Below are positions 13,915-22,124 of a DNA stretch of 39,634 nucleotides, in pieces (positions within the stretch are counted from its first letter, which is position 1; each line of letters opens with the position of its first letter). The notes under the pieces are model-generated. The model made no database searches. It was not told the origin of the DNA and worked only from the letters and a program-made list of their open reading frames with translations. Origin of the DNA: Salinadaptatus halalkaliphilus. GTDB lineage: Archaea; Halobacteriota; Halobacteria; Halobacteriales; Natrialbaceae. The stretch spans positions 1-39,634 of the forward strand of contig NZ_RBZW01000004.1 in the NCBI RefSeq assembly GCF_006543045.1, given 5' to 3'. The translations under genes and the position numbers were made by a program.

Positions 13915-16400
13915 CCACGTGTACGCTCTGTGAGCTGCCGGTGTCGGACGACCCCGTGACGGCCGCGGGCGTCGACGGTACCTTCTGCTGTCGGGGCTGT
14001 CTCGAGATCAACGAGGCCCTCGCGGATGTCGAGGGCCTCGAGCAGACGGATCTCGAAGCGCCGACCGACGAATCGACCGACCGGACGGTCCCCGAGGACG
14101 CCGAGGAGACGTTTCTCACCATCGATGGGATGCATTGTGGGACCTGCGAGGGCTTTCTCTCCTTGCTCGGCGAGCGTGAATCCGGGATCATCGAACTCGA
14201 GGCCAACTACGCGACGGATACGGCCCGCGTGGTGTACGACTCCGAGGTGGTGTCACGGGAGGAGCTACCGACACAGCTGTCCGGACACGGATACAGCGCC
14301 CGGTTCCCGGACGAGGAGGGCGACACGCGTCGGCGAGACGACGCCATCATGCAGCGGCTGGTGATCGGCGCCATCATGACGCTACTGATCAAGCCGTGGT
14401 ACCTGTTCTTCCTCTATCCGAGCTACGTGGGGATCGAGACGGGGATCTTCGAGGTCGACGCGACCACCGTCTTCGGGATGTACTTCCCGCTGGTGATGAT
14501 CGCGCTGATGACGACCGTCGTGCTGGTCGTCACGGGCTATCCGATCCTTCGGGGCGCCTACGTCAGTCTTCGGGTCGGCCAGCCGAACATGGACCTCCTG
14601 ATCGCGATCGCCGCCGTCGCGGCCTACGCCTACAGCACGGTCGCGCTCGCGATGGGGAGCACCCACCTCTACTACGACGTTACCGTCGCCGTCGTCATGG
14701 TCGTCACGATCGGCACCTACTACGAGCGCAACGTAAAACAGCGAGCGACCGATCGCCTCTCCGAACTAACCGCCGCTCGAGCCCGCGAGGCGACCCGACG
14801 CACGGCCGCGGGCACCGAGACGGTGTCGGTCGAGGACCTCGAGCCGGGCGACGAAGTGCTTGTCCGGCCCGGGGACCGGGTGCCGATCGACGGCACCGTG
14901 CTCGAGGGGACCGCGGCGGTCGACGAGTCGGTGCTGACGGGCGAGTCCCTCCCGGTCACGAAAGGCGTCGGCGACGACGTCGTCGGCGGTGCGATCGTCA
15001 CCGACAACGCGCTCGTCCTCGAGGTCGGTGCGGACGCCCAGAGCACGCTCGATCGAATCGCGACGCTGCTGTGGGAGATCCAAAGCGCCACGCCGGGGAT
15101 CCAGCGCTTTGCCGACAAACTCGCGACGATCTTCGTCCCGCTGGTGGTTACCATCGCGACGATCGTGACGGCGTATCACCTCCTGACGGGTGCGCCGATC
15201 GCCGACGCGTTGTTGGTCGGACTGACCGTCCTGGTCGTCTCCTGTCCCTGCGCGATGGGGTTGGCGACCCCGCTCGCGGTCGCGTCGGGACTTCGAGATG
15301 GCCTCGAGCGCGGGATCGTCGTCACCAACGTCGCGCTGTTCGAATCCGGCCCGGACGCCGACACCGTCGTCTTCGACAAGACGGGGACGCTCACCGAGGG
15401 CGAGATGGAGGTCCTCGAGACCGCTGGCGAGACCGACGCGATCCGAAAGGCCGCGGCCGTCGAACAGTTCTCGGCGCACCCGGCCGGGGCGGCGCTCGTC
15501 GACTTCGTCGACAGCGGACTCGAGTCGGACACCGATCGAGGCGACGGCGACCCGGTGGCGACCGACGGCGGAATCGCGACGGCAGCGCCCGCGGGCGGCG
15601 AACACGTCACCGCCGAGCCGACCGACTTCGAGCGCCATCCCGGCGAGGGAGTCAGCGCCGTCCTCGAGGGCAAACGGGTCGTCGTCGGCACGCCGACACT
15701 CGTGGAGCGACTCGTCGGTCCCGTTCCCGGCGACCTTCGCGAGACCGTCGACGCGGCCCACGAGCGCGGGCGGCTCCCCGTCGTCGTCGGCTTCGACGGC
15801 CGCGCTCGAGCGGTCGCGGTCGTCGGCGATCGGGAACGCGACGAGTGGCGCGAGGTTTTCGAGCGCGTCGAGGATACGGAGGTCGTCGTCCTGACTGGCG
15901 ACGACGAAGCTGCTACCGCGAGCTTCCGGGACCATCCGGCGGTCGATCGCGTCTTCGCCGGCGTTCCCCCGGACGGAAAAGTCGAGACGATCCGACGGCT
16001 GACCGGGACCGGTGTGACGACGATGGTCGGCGACGGCACCAACGACGCGCCCGCGCTTGCGGCCGCCGATGTCGGCATCGCACTCGATACCGGCACCGCT
16101 CGAGCGGCCGATGCGGCCGACGCCATCGTCACGAACGGGTTGGACGACGTTCGGGCCGTCTTCGACCTCGCGAGCGGCACGCGCCGACGGATTCGCGAGA
16201 ACGTCTGCTGGGCGCTGTTGTACAACGCGGTCGCGATCCCGCTGGCGGCGCTTGGCCTGATCAACCCGCTGTTTGCCGCCCTCGCGATGGCGGCGAGTAG
16301 CCTCATCGTGGTCAAAAACTCTTCGCGTCCAGTGCTTCGAGAGGCCACGACTCGCACTCGTGAATCGACAACCACACGACCCGGTTCAGAGAACCCATGA
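13911..16400 (+). CDS. Copper-type P1B-ATPase (CopA/CcoI-like)
   Basis: An 829-aa protein. The N-terminus has a Cys-rich metal-binding domain (CTLCELPVSDD, then FCCRGC) of the type found in CcoI/FixI oxidase-assembly ATPases. An HMA domain with GMHCGTC follows at about residues 74-80. Eight membrane helices, the CPC translocation motif (SCPCAMGLATPL, ~443), phosphorylation motif DKTGTLT (D~489), the nucleotide-domain HP (SAHPAG) and GDGTNDAPAL (~706) are all intact. It exports Cu(I), most likely to metallate CuA/CuB and NirK rather than only for detoxification, given the genes around it. Start and coupling to the 37-aa ORF are fixed by the ATGA overlap. Confidence 0.93.
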   Translation: MTTCTLCELPVSDDPVTAAGVDGTFCCRGCLEINEALADVEGLEQTDLEAPTDESTDRTVPEDAEETFLTIDGMHCGTCEGFLSLLGERESGIIELEANYATDTARVVYDSEVVSREELPTQLSGHGYSARFPDEEGDTRRRDDAIMQRLVIGAIMTLLIKPWYLFFLYPSYVGIETGIFEVDATTVFGMYFPLVMIALMTTVVLVVTGYPILRGAYVSLRVGQPNMDLLIAIAAVAAYAYSTVALAMGSTHLYYDVTVAVVMVVTIGTYYERNVKQRATDRLSELTAARAREATRRTAAGTETVSVEDLEPGDEVLVRPGDRVPIDGTVLEGTAAVDESVLTGESLPVTKGVGDDVVGGAIVTDNALVLEVGADAQSTLDRIATLLWEIQSATPGIQRFADKLATIFVPLVVTIATIVTAYHLLTGAPIADALLVGLTVLVVSCPCAMGLATPLAVASGLRDGLERGIVVTNVALFESGPDADTVVFDKTGTLTEGEMEVLETAGETDAIRKAAAVEQFSAHPAGAALVDFVDSGLESDTDRGDGDPVATDGGIATAAPAGGEHVTAEPTDFERHPGEGVSAVLEGKRVVVGTPTLVERLVGPVPGDLRETVDAAHERGRLPVVVGFDGRARAVAVVGDRERDEWREVFERVEDTEVVVLTGDDEAATASFRDHPAVDRVFAGVPPDGKVETIRRLTGTGVTTMVGDGTNDAPALAAADVGIALDTGTARAADAADAIVTNGLDDVRAVFDLASGTRRRIRENVCWALLYNAVAIPLAALGLINPLFAALAMAASSLIVVKNSSRPVLREATTRTRESTTTRPGSENP

Positions 16401-16575
16401 TTCACCGATACGCATGGCTGTCACAGACACGTCGAGAACCAAACCGTGATCTGACGGTGAGCGTGGTCGAACGCGCCAGTGGCGTCCCACGCCTGTACCG
16501 GTGGGCGAACTCATGCGGTGAGTATCGATATTGCTCAGCAGTCGACAGTTGGGAAGGAACTACCGGTGATAGGCG

Positions 16576-16944
16576 ATGAGCAGTGAAACCGACGAGAACG
16601 GGTTACGACTCACAGTGGCGGTGCCGGACGAAGAGACGGCGCTCGAGCTCACCGAAACCGTCGACGAGGTGCTCGATATCAGCGTCGAGGACGGCTCACC
16701 AGTCGAGCACCCGCGTCAGTCGGCGATCGCCGTCGATATCGGTACGTTGACGCCAAAACAGTGGAAAGCCCTGAAATTAGCCTACGACGGCGGCTACTAC
16801 GACCAGCCACGCTCGACCGATCTCGAGACGATCGCGGCGGAGCTCTCGATCTCGAAGTCGGCGGTATCACAGCGCCTTCGGGCCGCTGAGGCCACTATCG
16901 TCGAAGGTGTCCTGGAGGGAATCCGGGCTCGAGCCGAGAGCTGA
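16576..16944 (+). CDS. Short bacterio-opsin-activator (Bat) type HTH regulator
   Basis: A 122-aa protein. Its C-terminal half is the HTH_10 domain of Bat-family regulators: LTPKQWKALKLAYDGGYYDQ, then STDLETIAAELSISKSAVSQ and RLRAAEATIVEGVL. The N-terminal ~55 residues (LRLTVAVPDEETALELTETV) are too short for the PAS/GAF sensor usually present. It lies 175 bp after the copper ATPase in the same direction, a gap in which no gene was found. The NarO regulator of haloarchaeal denitrification belongs to the same broad family, so this is a candidate local regulator of the respiratory island. That link is inference. It has no Cys cluster for an iron or redox centre. Confidence 0.85.
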   Translation: MSSETDENGLRLTVAVPDEETALELTETVDEVLDISVEDGSPVEHPRQSAIAVDIGTLTPKQWKALKLAYDGGYYDQPRSTDLETIAAELSISKSAVSQRLRAAEATIVEGVLEGIRARAES

Positions 16945-17133
16945 GACGATCTAGGTACCGACGTTCCGGTAGCTCCCCACCGAAGTGCGGTTGCGGTGGG
17001 ACTGATCGACAGCAGTTCGTGTGACAGCGTCCAGCCAGCGGTCCGGTAGTTGCGTGCCGTCGGTCGTCGTTTCGCCGCGGTATGCGAAGACTTCACGGAA
17101 CTTATTTCACACTGGGCAGCCCGACCCTCGAGT

Positions 17134-18312
17134 ATGCGAGACGCGTATCTCGTCGGCGCGGGGCAGTCGGACTACGGGGCTTTTCCGGACGAAAGCTACC
17201 GGTCGCTGTTCCGGACGGCGTTCGATGCAGCGACAGACAGCGTACCGAACGGGATCGGACCAGCCGACATCGACGAAGCGTTCGTCGGCACGCTCGGGGT
17301 CGGCGGTCGCCAGCTCGGACTCCCGGGCCCGGCCGTCACGGAACACGTCGGCCTCGATGGCGTCCCCTGCACCCGGGTCGAAAACGCCTGTGCGGCGAGT
17401 GGCTTCGCGACGCGACAGGCCGTCCAGGCCGTCAAGTCGGGAATGGCAGATGTCGCCCTCGCGGGCGGCTTCGAGGTCATGTCGGACATGAGCTCCGACG
17501 CGACCAAATACTGGCTCGGCGTCTCCGGCGAAACCGAGTGGGAACGCCTCTCCGGAACGACCTTCTCCGGCGTCTACGCCCAGATGGCAAGCGCCCATAT
17601 GGAGGCCTACGGCACCACCCGCGAACAGCTCTCACGGGTCGCCGTCAAGAACCACGCAAACGGCGCGAAGAACCCACACGCACAGCTCGGCTTCGAGTGC
17701 TCACTCGAGGACGCGATGGGTGCGCCGGTCGTCGCGGATCCGCTGAACCTCTATCACTGCTGTCCGACCTCCGACGGCGCGGCCTGTGCGCTGATCGTCA
17801 GCGAGGACGTCGTCGAGGAGTACACGGAGGATCCGATCCGCGTCGCCGGCGTCGGCGCCGGCAGCGACACCGTCGGACTCTTCCAGCGCGACTCCTACAC
17901 CGGCGTCCCGGCGAGCCAGCGAGCCGCCGAGACGGCCTACGAGATGGCCGGTGTCGGTCCCGAGGACCTCGACTTCGCGGAGGTCCACGACTGCTTTGCG
18001 ATCGCCGAACTGCTCGCCTACGAGGATCTCGGCTTCTGTGAGACCGGCGACGCAGGCGAGTTCATCGAGTCCGGCGCGACCGAACTCGGTGGCGAGTTGC
18101 CGGTCAACACCTCCGGCGGCCTCAAGTCGAAGGGCCACCCGATCGGCGCGACCGGGGCCGGCCAGATGGTCGAAGCGTACAAACAGCTCTCGGGCAACGC
18201 GGGCGACCGACAGGTCGAAGATCCCGTCCGCGGGCTCACGCACAACGTCGGCGGCAGCGGCGGCGCGTCAGTCATTCACATCTTCGAAAAGGAAACGGAG
18301 GTGAGCGCCTGA
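17134..18312 (+). CDS. Thiolase (SCP-x type acetyl-CoA C-acyltransferase)
   Basis: A 392-aa protein beginning MRDAYLVGAGQSDYGAFPDE. Thiolase motifs: nucleophile Cys in ENACAASGFATRQA, HDCFAIAELLAYE, and the catalytic His in GGLKSKGHPIGATGAGQM. The C-terminal THNVGGSGGASVIHIF lacks the second Cys of biosynthetic bacterial thiolases, as usual for archaeal SCP-2-like thiolases. It condenses or cleaves acyl-CoA thioesters in the cytoplasm. Its TGA overlaps the ATG of the next gene (TGATG), so the two are coupled. The pairing matches the archaeal rule that such thiolases work in a complex with a DUF35 (Zn-ribbon/OB) protein. The TATA-like CTTATTT about 30 bp upstream marks the promoter. Confidence 0.9.
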   Translation: MRDAYLVGAGQSDYGAFPDESYRSLFRTAFDAATDSVPNGIGPADIDEAFVGTLGVGGRQLGLPGPAVTEHVGLDGVPCTRVENACAASGFATRQAVQAVKSGMADVALAGGFEVMSDMSSDATKYWLGVSGETEWERLSGTTFSGVYAQMASAHMEAYGTTREQLSRVAVKNHANGAKNPHAQLGFECSLEDAMGAPVVADPLNLYHCCPTSDGAACALIVSEDVVEEYTEDPIRVAGVGAGSDTVGLFQRDSYTGVPASQRAAETAYEMAGVGPEDLDFAEVHDCFAIAELLAYEDLGFCETGDAGEFIESGATELGGELPVNTSGGLKSKGHPIGATGAGQMVEAYKQLSGNAGDRQVEDPVRGLTHNVGGSGGASVIHIFEKETEVSA

Positions 18313-19739
18313 TGACGGGTGCAATTTCCGGCGTCGGCGCGTACGCCCCGCGATTTCGCATCAGCGCCGACGCCTTCGAAGACGCCTGGGGACAGTTCCA
18401 GGCCGCCGGAGTGACCGAAAAAGCCGTCGCCGGTGCCGACGAAGACGCCCTGACGATGGCCTACGAGGCCGCGACGCGAGCTCTCGAGGCCGCGGCCGTC
18501 GATCCCGCAACCGTCGACTGGCTCGGCTTCGCCTCGAGTCGCCCACCGGTGGCGGAAGAGGATCTGACCGCCCGACTCGGCGAGATGGTTGGCCTCGACG
18601 AGGCGGCGAGTCGGCAGGTCTTCACGGGCAGCACGCGAGCCGGCACGCGAGCGATCTGGGCCGGATTGGACGCCCTCGAGGCCGACGCGACGACTGGACT
18701 CGTCGTCGCAGCCGACGCCCCGAAAGGCGACCCCGACCACGGTGTCGATCACGCCGCCGGGGCGGGCGCAGCGGCGTTCGTGCTCGAGGGCGACGGGCCG
18801 GCCGAAATCGTCGATCGCGCCGAGTACGCGACCCCCTATCCGGGCACGCGGTTCCGGTCCACCGGCGCGGACGAAACCCAGGCACTCGGCGTCACTCAGT
18901 ACGACCGGCAGGCATTCTCCGAGACGATCGGTGGCGCCGTCTCGGGGCTCGAACTCGAGGCCGATCCCGAAGCGGCCGCGATTCAGGCGCCCGACGGCAA
19001 GTTGCCCTACCGCGGGGCGGGCGCGGCCGGCGTCGGCACCGACGAGATCCAGGCCGCCGCGACGGTCCACGAGCTGGGCGACCTCGGCGCGGCGAGCGTC
19101 CCCGTCTCGCTCGCTAGCGCGCTCGCCGACGGCTACGAGTCGATCCTCGGGGTCGCTTACGGCAGCGGTGCCGGCGCTGACGCACTCGTCCTCGAGACCG
19201 ACGGGGACGTACCGGTCGAAAGCGCGCTCGAGGGCGGCGAGTCGCTCTCGTATGCCGAGTACCTGCGCCAGCGCGGGGTCGTGACGACCGGCCCGCCGTC
19301 CGGCGGCGGTGCCTACGTCAGCGTCCCCTCTTGGCAGCGCTCGATTCCCCAGCGCTACCGCCTCGAAGCGGGCCGGTGTCCGGAGTGTGGGGCGCTCTCG
19401 TTCCCGCCGGAAGGTGCCTGTGGTGACTGTGGCACACTCGCCGAGTACGAACCGGTCGAACTCCCCGGCGAGGGGACCATCGAAGCCGTCACGACGATCG
19501 GACAGGGCGGCGCGCCGCCGGAATTTTCCGAACAGCAGGCCCGTTCGGGCGACTACGCGGCGGCAATAGTCGACCTCGAGGGGCCCGACGGCTCCGAGAC
19601 GGTCAGCGTCCCGGCGATGGGGACCGACGCCGCTCCCGACGCGTTCGGCGTCGGCGACCGCATCGAGACGACGATCCGCCGGATCTACACGCAAGAAGGC
19701 GTGACGCGGTACGGATTCAAGATTCGGCCGGCAGAATAG
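18312..19739 (+). CDS. Fused pseudo-HMG-CoA synthase / DUF35 Zn-ribbon-OB protein
   Basis: A 475-aa protein. Residues ~1-340 have the HMG-CoA synthase (thiolase-like) fold: ISGVGAYAPRFRI start, FTGSTRAGTRAIW and AIQAPDGKLPYRG. The catalytic positions are changed: the Cys of the FACKAGT-type motif is Thr108, the His of HQPNGK is Gln225, and the Glu of the SES-type motif appears as Ser. Residues ~350-475 are a DUF35 domain with zinc cysteines C356, C359, C370, C373 (CPECG, CGDCG) and an OB-fold. In methanogens thiolase, HMG-CoA synthase and DUF35 form one complex; here the last two are fused, and the synthase half is probably a scaffold or acyl carrier interface. It is coupled to the thiolase upstream. 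Confidence 0.85.
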   Translation: MTGAISGVGAYAPRFRISADAFEDAWGQFQAAGVTEKAVAGADEDALTMAYEAATRALEAAAVDPATVDWLGFASSRPPVAEEDLTARLGEMVGLDEAASRQVFTGSTRAGTRAIWAGLDALEADATTGLVVAADAPKGDPDHGVDHAAGAGAAAFVLEGDGPAEIVDRAEYATPYPGTRFRSTGADETQALGVTQYDRQAFSETIGGAVSGLELEADPEAAAIQAPDGKLPYRGAGAAGVGTDEIQAAATVHELGDLGAASVPVSLASALADGYESILGVAYGSGAGADALVLETDGDVPVESALEGGESLSYAEYLRQRGVVTTGPPSGGGAYVSVPSWQRSIPQRYRLEAGRCPECGALSFPPEGACGDCGTLAEYEPVELPGEGTIEAVTTIGQGGAPPEFSEQQARSGDYAAAIVDLEGPDGSETVSVPAMGTDAAPDAFGVGDRIETTIRRIYTQEGVTRYGFKIRPAE

Positions 19740-19774
19740 CCGCCGGACCCGTCGGTAATTTTCGCCGTCTCCGT

Positions 19775-20773
19775 TCAGATATCGGACATCGCTTCGCTCG
19801 CGGGTTCGATATCGACGGTCGTTCCCAGGCCGGCGTCGCGGCCCTTCTCGTAGAGCATGTACGCCGCGGCGACCGTCTCGATACCCGTCCCGCCGCTGTC
19901 GAAGACGGTAATCTCGTCGTCGCCCGTTCGCCCCGGAGCCTCGCCCGCAACGACCTCGCCGAGTTCCGCGTGAATGTCGTCTTCGCTCACGTCGCCTTCC
20001 TCGCAAGCGAGCAGGAACGAGCCGGCGTCGAACGTCGCTCGCTCGCGCAGGTCCGGGACGTAGGTCGCGCGTTCGACCGTCGTCGTATCGAGTTCGCGTT
20101 TGTCCGTCGTATACTGGCCCATCGCCGTAACGTGGGTGCCGGGCTCGAGGTCGTCGCCGTCGAAGACCGGCTCGCTGGCGCGAGTCGCCGTGATGACGAC
20201 GTCGGCGTCGGCCAAGGCCTCGGCGCTCGAGTCGACGGGGAAGACATCGGCGTCGAGGTCCGCGTCGAAATCGTCGGCGAAGGACTCGCGATTATCCGGC
20301 GTCGGCGAGTAGACTCGGACCTCGGCGAAGTCGCGGACGGTCGCAGTCGTCCGCAACTGACCCCGGGCCTGCGAGCCGCTCCCGATGATGGCGAGCGTGT
20401 CCGCGTCGGCTCGAGCGAGTTCGTCGACGGCGACGGCGCCGGCGGCACCGGTCTTGTAGGGGTTCATGCTCGCACCGTCGACGAGCGCCAGTGGGGCGCC
20501 GCTGTCGGCGTCGAAAAGCGGCGTCATGAACCAAGCGTCGCCGGCGCCGAAGCCAGCCGTGTACATGTATCCGCCCATCGCACCGGTCTCTGGGAGGACG
20601 GCGGCGTACGTGGTGAGCATTCCTTGGGGGTCGTCACGACGGAATTTCGATCGAGGCTGTGCCGCTGCGCCCTCCCCTCGCTGTCGGTAGCCGTCGCGAA
20701 CGACCTCGACGTACTCGGCGGCTGTCGCAAGGTCGTCGACATCGGAACTGGAAAGAAACAGTGTGTCAGTCAT
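19775..20773 (-). CDS. Ornithine cyclodeaminase / mu-crystallin family NAD(P)-dependent enzyme
   Basis: A 332-aa protein with the family's architecture: N-terminal MTDTLFLSSSDVDDLATAAE, substrate-binding RSKFRRDDPQGMLTTYAAVL, Rossmann motif AIIGSGSQARGQLRTT and RVYSPTPDNRESFADDF. Members act as ornithine cyclodeaminase, alanine dehydrogenase or related imine reductases; the substrate cannot be assigned here. It lies tail to tail with the thiolase/DUF35 operon (35 bp gap). A small membrane-protein gene lies 68 bp upstream on the same strand. The start at 20773 gives the family's usual length. Confidence 0.87.
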   Translation of the reverse strand: MTDTLFLSSSDVDDLATAAEYVEVVRDGYRQRGEGAAAQPRSKFRRDDPQGMLTTYAAVLPETGAMGGYMYTAGFGAGDAWFMTPLFDADSGAPLALVDGASMNPYKTGAAGAVAVDELARADADTLAIIGSGSQARGQLRTTATVRDFAEVRVYSPTPDNRESFADDFDADLDADVFPVDSSAEALADADVVITATRASEPVFDGDDLEPGTHVTAMGQYTTDKRELDTTTVERATYVPDLRERATFDAGSFLLACEEGDVSEDDIHAELGEVVAGEAPGRTGDDEITVFDSGGTGIETVAAAYMLYEKGRDAGLGTTVDIEPASEAMSDI

Positions 20774-20841
20774 AGCAGAAAGGCGAACGCGAGCCGAGAT
20801 AAAAGATTGGGAGACGGAAATTCGACCGGAGAGAGCCCCGC

Positions 20842-21057
20842 CTAGTCGGCGTTGATCGGCGGGCGCGGCGACTGCGTGTCGTCGTTGGTTTCGGCGGGTG
20901 AGTTGACGAACATCGCGTGGCCGATGATCGCCATGGCAACGAACGCGCCGACCGGTATCGCCGCTGTCAGAGACAGTCCCACGAGCAGGAGGGCAGCGGT
21001 GATACCAAGCAGTGCGACTGGGATGAGGCCAAGAACAATGTCGTAATATCCAGTCAT
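20842..21057 (-). CDS. Small two-helix membrane protein
   Basis: A 71-aa protein, MTGYYDIVLGLIPVALLGIT, with two closely spaced membrane helices (IVLGLIPVALLGITAALLL and AAIPVGAFVAMAIIGHAMF) and an acidic polar tail ending RPPINAD. I do not recognise a named family, though short proteins like this occur widely in haloarchaea. It precedes the ornithine cyclodeaminase family gene on the same strand. Function is unknown. Confidence 0.7.
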   Translation of the reverse strand: MTGYYDIVLGLIPVALLGITAALLLVGLSLTAAIPVGAFVAMAIIGHAMFVNSPAETNDDTQSPRPPINAD

Positions 21058-21501
21058 AATCTAGTCGATTCTATGTCGGATGACCACATAAGTGTTTCCC
21101 GTAATTAGCTGATACTGAATTCATTCCAGATTCGTATTTGTAGCCGTGGCCACACAAATTATTTCTATAACGTATGAGTATCCTATCGAAACCTCAGTCT
21201 CGAGAATCGGGATACGAACTCGAGTTCGATAAGTAATGTTTGGTTTCGGTTCCGGTTACAACTGTAGCTGTAAACGAGGTTTTGCCGAACTCTAGTAACC
21301 GTATGTCCGAACACTTTCATTGTGAACAGTAAACACAGGGGCGAAGGCGGACGGATAGCAATACAAAATCTGATAGCTATCACGACAGCGAGGAACGAAC
21401 CGCGAGCGTCGAGCCGAATGATCCGCACAGAATCGACAAGATATAAGTCGGTTGTAACCGGCCGTCGACGCGACGAACGGCGTGTCCGTTCTCGCCGTTT
21501 C
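21058..21501. other. AT-rich intergenic region with short palindromes
   Basis: About 440 bp of clearly lower GC than its surroundings. It contains perfect palindromes CGAACTCGAGTTCG (about 21215-21228) and TGATAGCTATCA (about 21370-21381), and a TATA-like AAGATATAAG near 21440 followed by CGGTTGTAACCG. An 81-codon minus-strand frame (21183-21428) lacks protein character. It could hold a promoter for the small membrane gene at 20842-21057, a decayed element or a small RNA; nothing firm can be called. Confidence 0.4.
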
Positions 21502-21587
21502 TCATACGGTTTACTGTCGGTCAGTTCCGGCGCACCCGCGACCCGGGCGGCGGGTGCGCCGGTACATCGGTACAGTAATCCGTATCA
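21502..21587 (-). repeat. ~80-bp palindromic miniature element (family 1), copy B
   Basis: The core at 21505-21584 is 80 bp. Read on the minus strand it starts TACGGATTACTGTA and ends CAGTAAACCGTA. Its stem contains CGGCGCACCCGC and GCGGGTGCGCCG. TCA on the plus strand flanks both ends (21502-21504, 21585-21587), so on the minus strand the duplication is TGA/TGA. The TGA at 21587-21585 is also the stop codon of the DUF3054 gene, so the insertion sits exactly at a stop codon and preserves it. Confidence 0.88.
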
Positions 21588-22007
21588 CTGCACCCAGTTT
21601 CGCCACGCAGTATAACATAGTCGCCACCCGACGAGGACGACCAGTCCCGTGGCGGTTATCACGAGGGCAAACGGCCAGCTGGCCCCGCCGTCGAACGCCG
21701 GCGAAGATCGGAGGATGAGGCCGATATTCGCCGCAGCGAGCCAGGTGATCGTCGTCAGGCGCAGGACTCGAGACGGAGACATGTTTCGCGTGTAGAGGCC
21801 CGCCAGCACGGCAGCGACGATCCACCCAGCTAGAAACGGGAACACCGTCTCGATAGTGGCGAGCGGATCGGCGATCGGATCGATACCGTGTGAGCGCTGT
21901 CCGACGAGGAGGAGACAGATGACGAGGGTGATATCGACGACAGCGAGCGACAGCGACGTTCGGTCGAATCGATCCGATCGCCCGTCGACACCGGTGGCCG
22001 CGTTCAT
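21585..22007 (-). CDS. DUF3054-like membrane protein
   Basis: A 140-aa protein with four membrane helices: LAVVDITLVICLLLVGQ, VFPFLAGWIVAAVLAGLY, TITWLAAANIGLILRSS and FALVITATGLVVLVGWRLCY. The pattern D-ITLVI-x-LLLVGQRSHG with FPFLAGW matches DUF3054 proteins. Function is unknown. Its TGA stop is formed at the border of the family 1 repeat copy B, which lies immediately downstream. It diverges from the trp operon across 117 bp. Confidence 0.8.
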   Translation of the reverse strand: MNAATGVDGRSDRFDRTSLSLAVVDITLVICLLLVGQRSHGIDPIADPLATIETVFPFLAGWIVAAVLAGLYTRNMSPSRVLRLTTITWLAAANIGLILRSSPAFDGGASWPFALVITATGLVVLVGWRLCYTAWRNWVQ

Positions 22008-22094
22008 ACCTGCTGCTGTGCAGCGAGTGCCTATTTGTGTCCCGATTTGATGCCGCCTCGAGGGGCGCGGCGCTGTCGGGATGACGCAAGACTT

Positions 22095-22122
22095 TTGTAC
22101 ATATGAGTACGTCGATGTACAA
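22095..22122. promoter_or_regulatory. Paired TGTACA operator overlapping the trp promoter
   Basis: TTGTACAT (22095-22102) and ATGTACAA (22115-22122) form an inverted repeat with TGTACA cores spaced exactly 20 bp (two helical turns). It ends two bases before the trpC ATG. TGTACA is the TRP-box sequence bound by TrpY in Methanothermobacter thermautotrophicus. The left half falls about 25-30 bp before the start, where a TATA box of a leaderless gene would be, so a bound repressor could block initiation. Regulator identity is inferred. Confidence 0.6.
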
Positions 22123-22124
22123 CA

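Noticed and set aside
15176-16405. A 409-codon minus-strand frame opposite the copper ATPase
   Set aside because: Ser/Thr/Arg-rich low-complexity translation opposite intact P-type ATPase motifs.
16397-16579. A 60-codon frame between the ATPase and the HTH gene
   Set aside because: No motif, no hydrophobic segment, and it overlaps both genes without a coupling junction that makes sense.
21183-21428. An 81-codon minus-strand frame in the AT-rich spacer
   Set aside because: Composition unlike the acidic proteome and no recognisable pattern; treated as non-coding.
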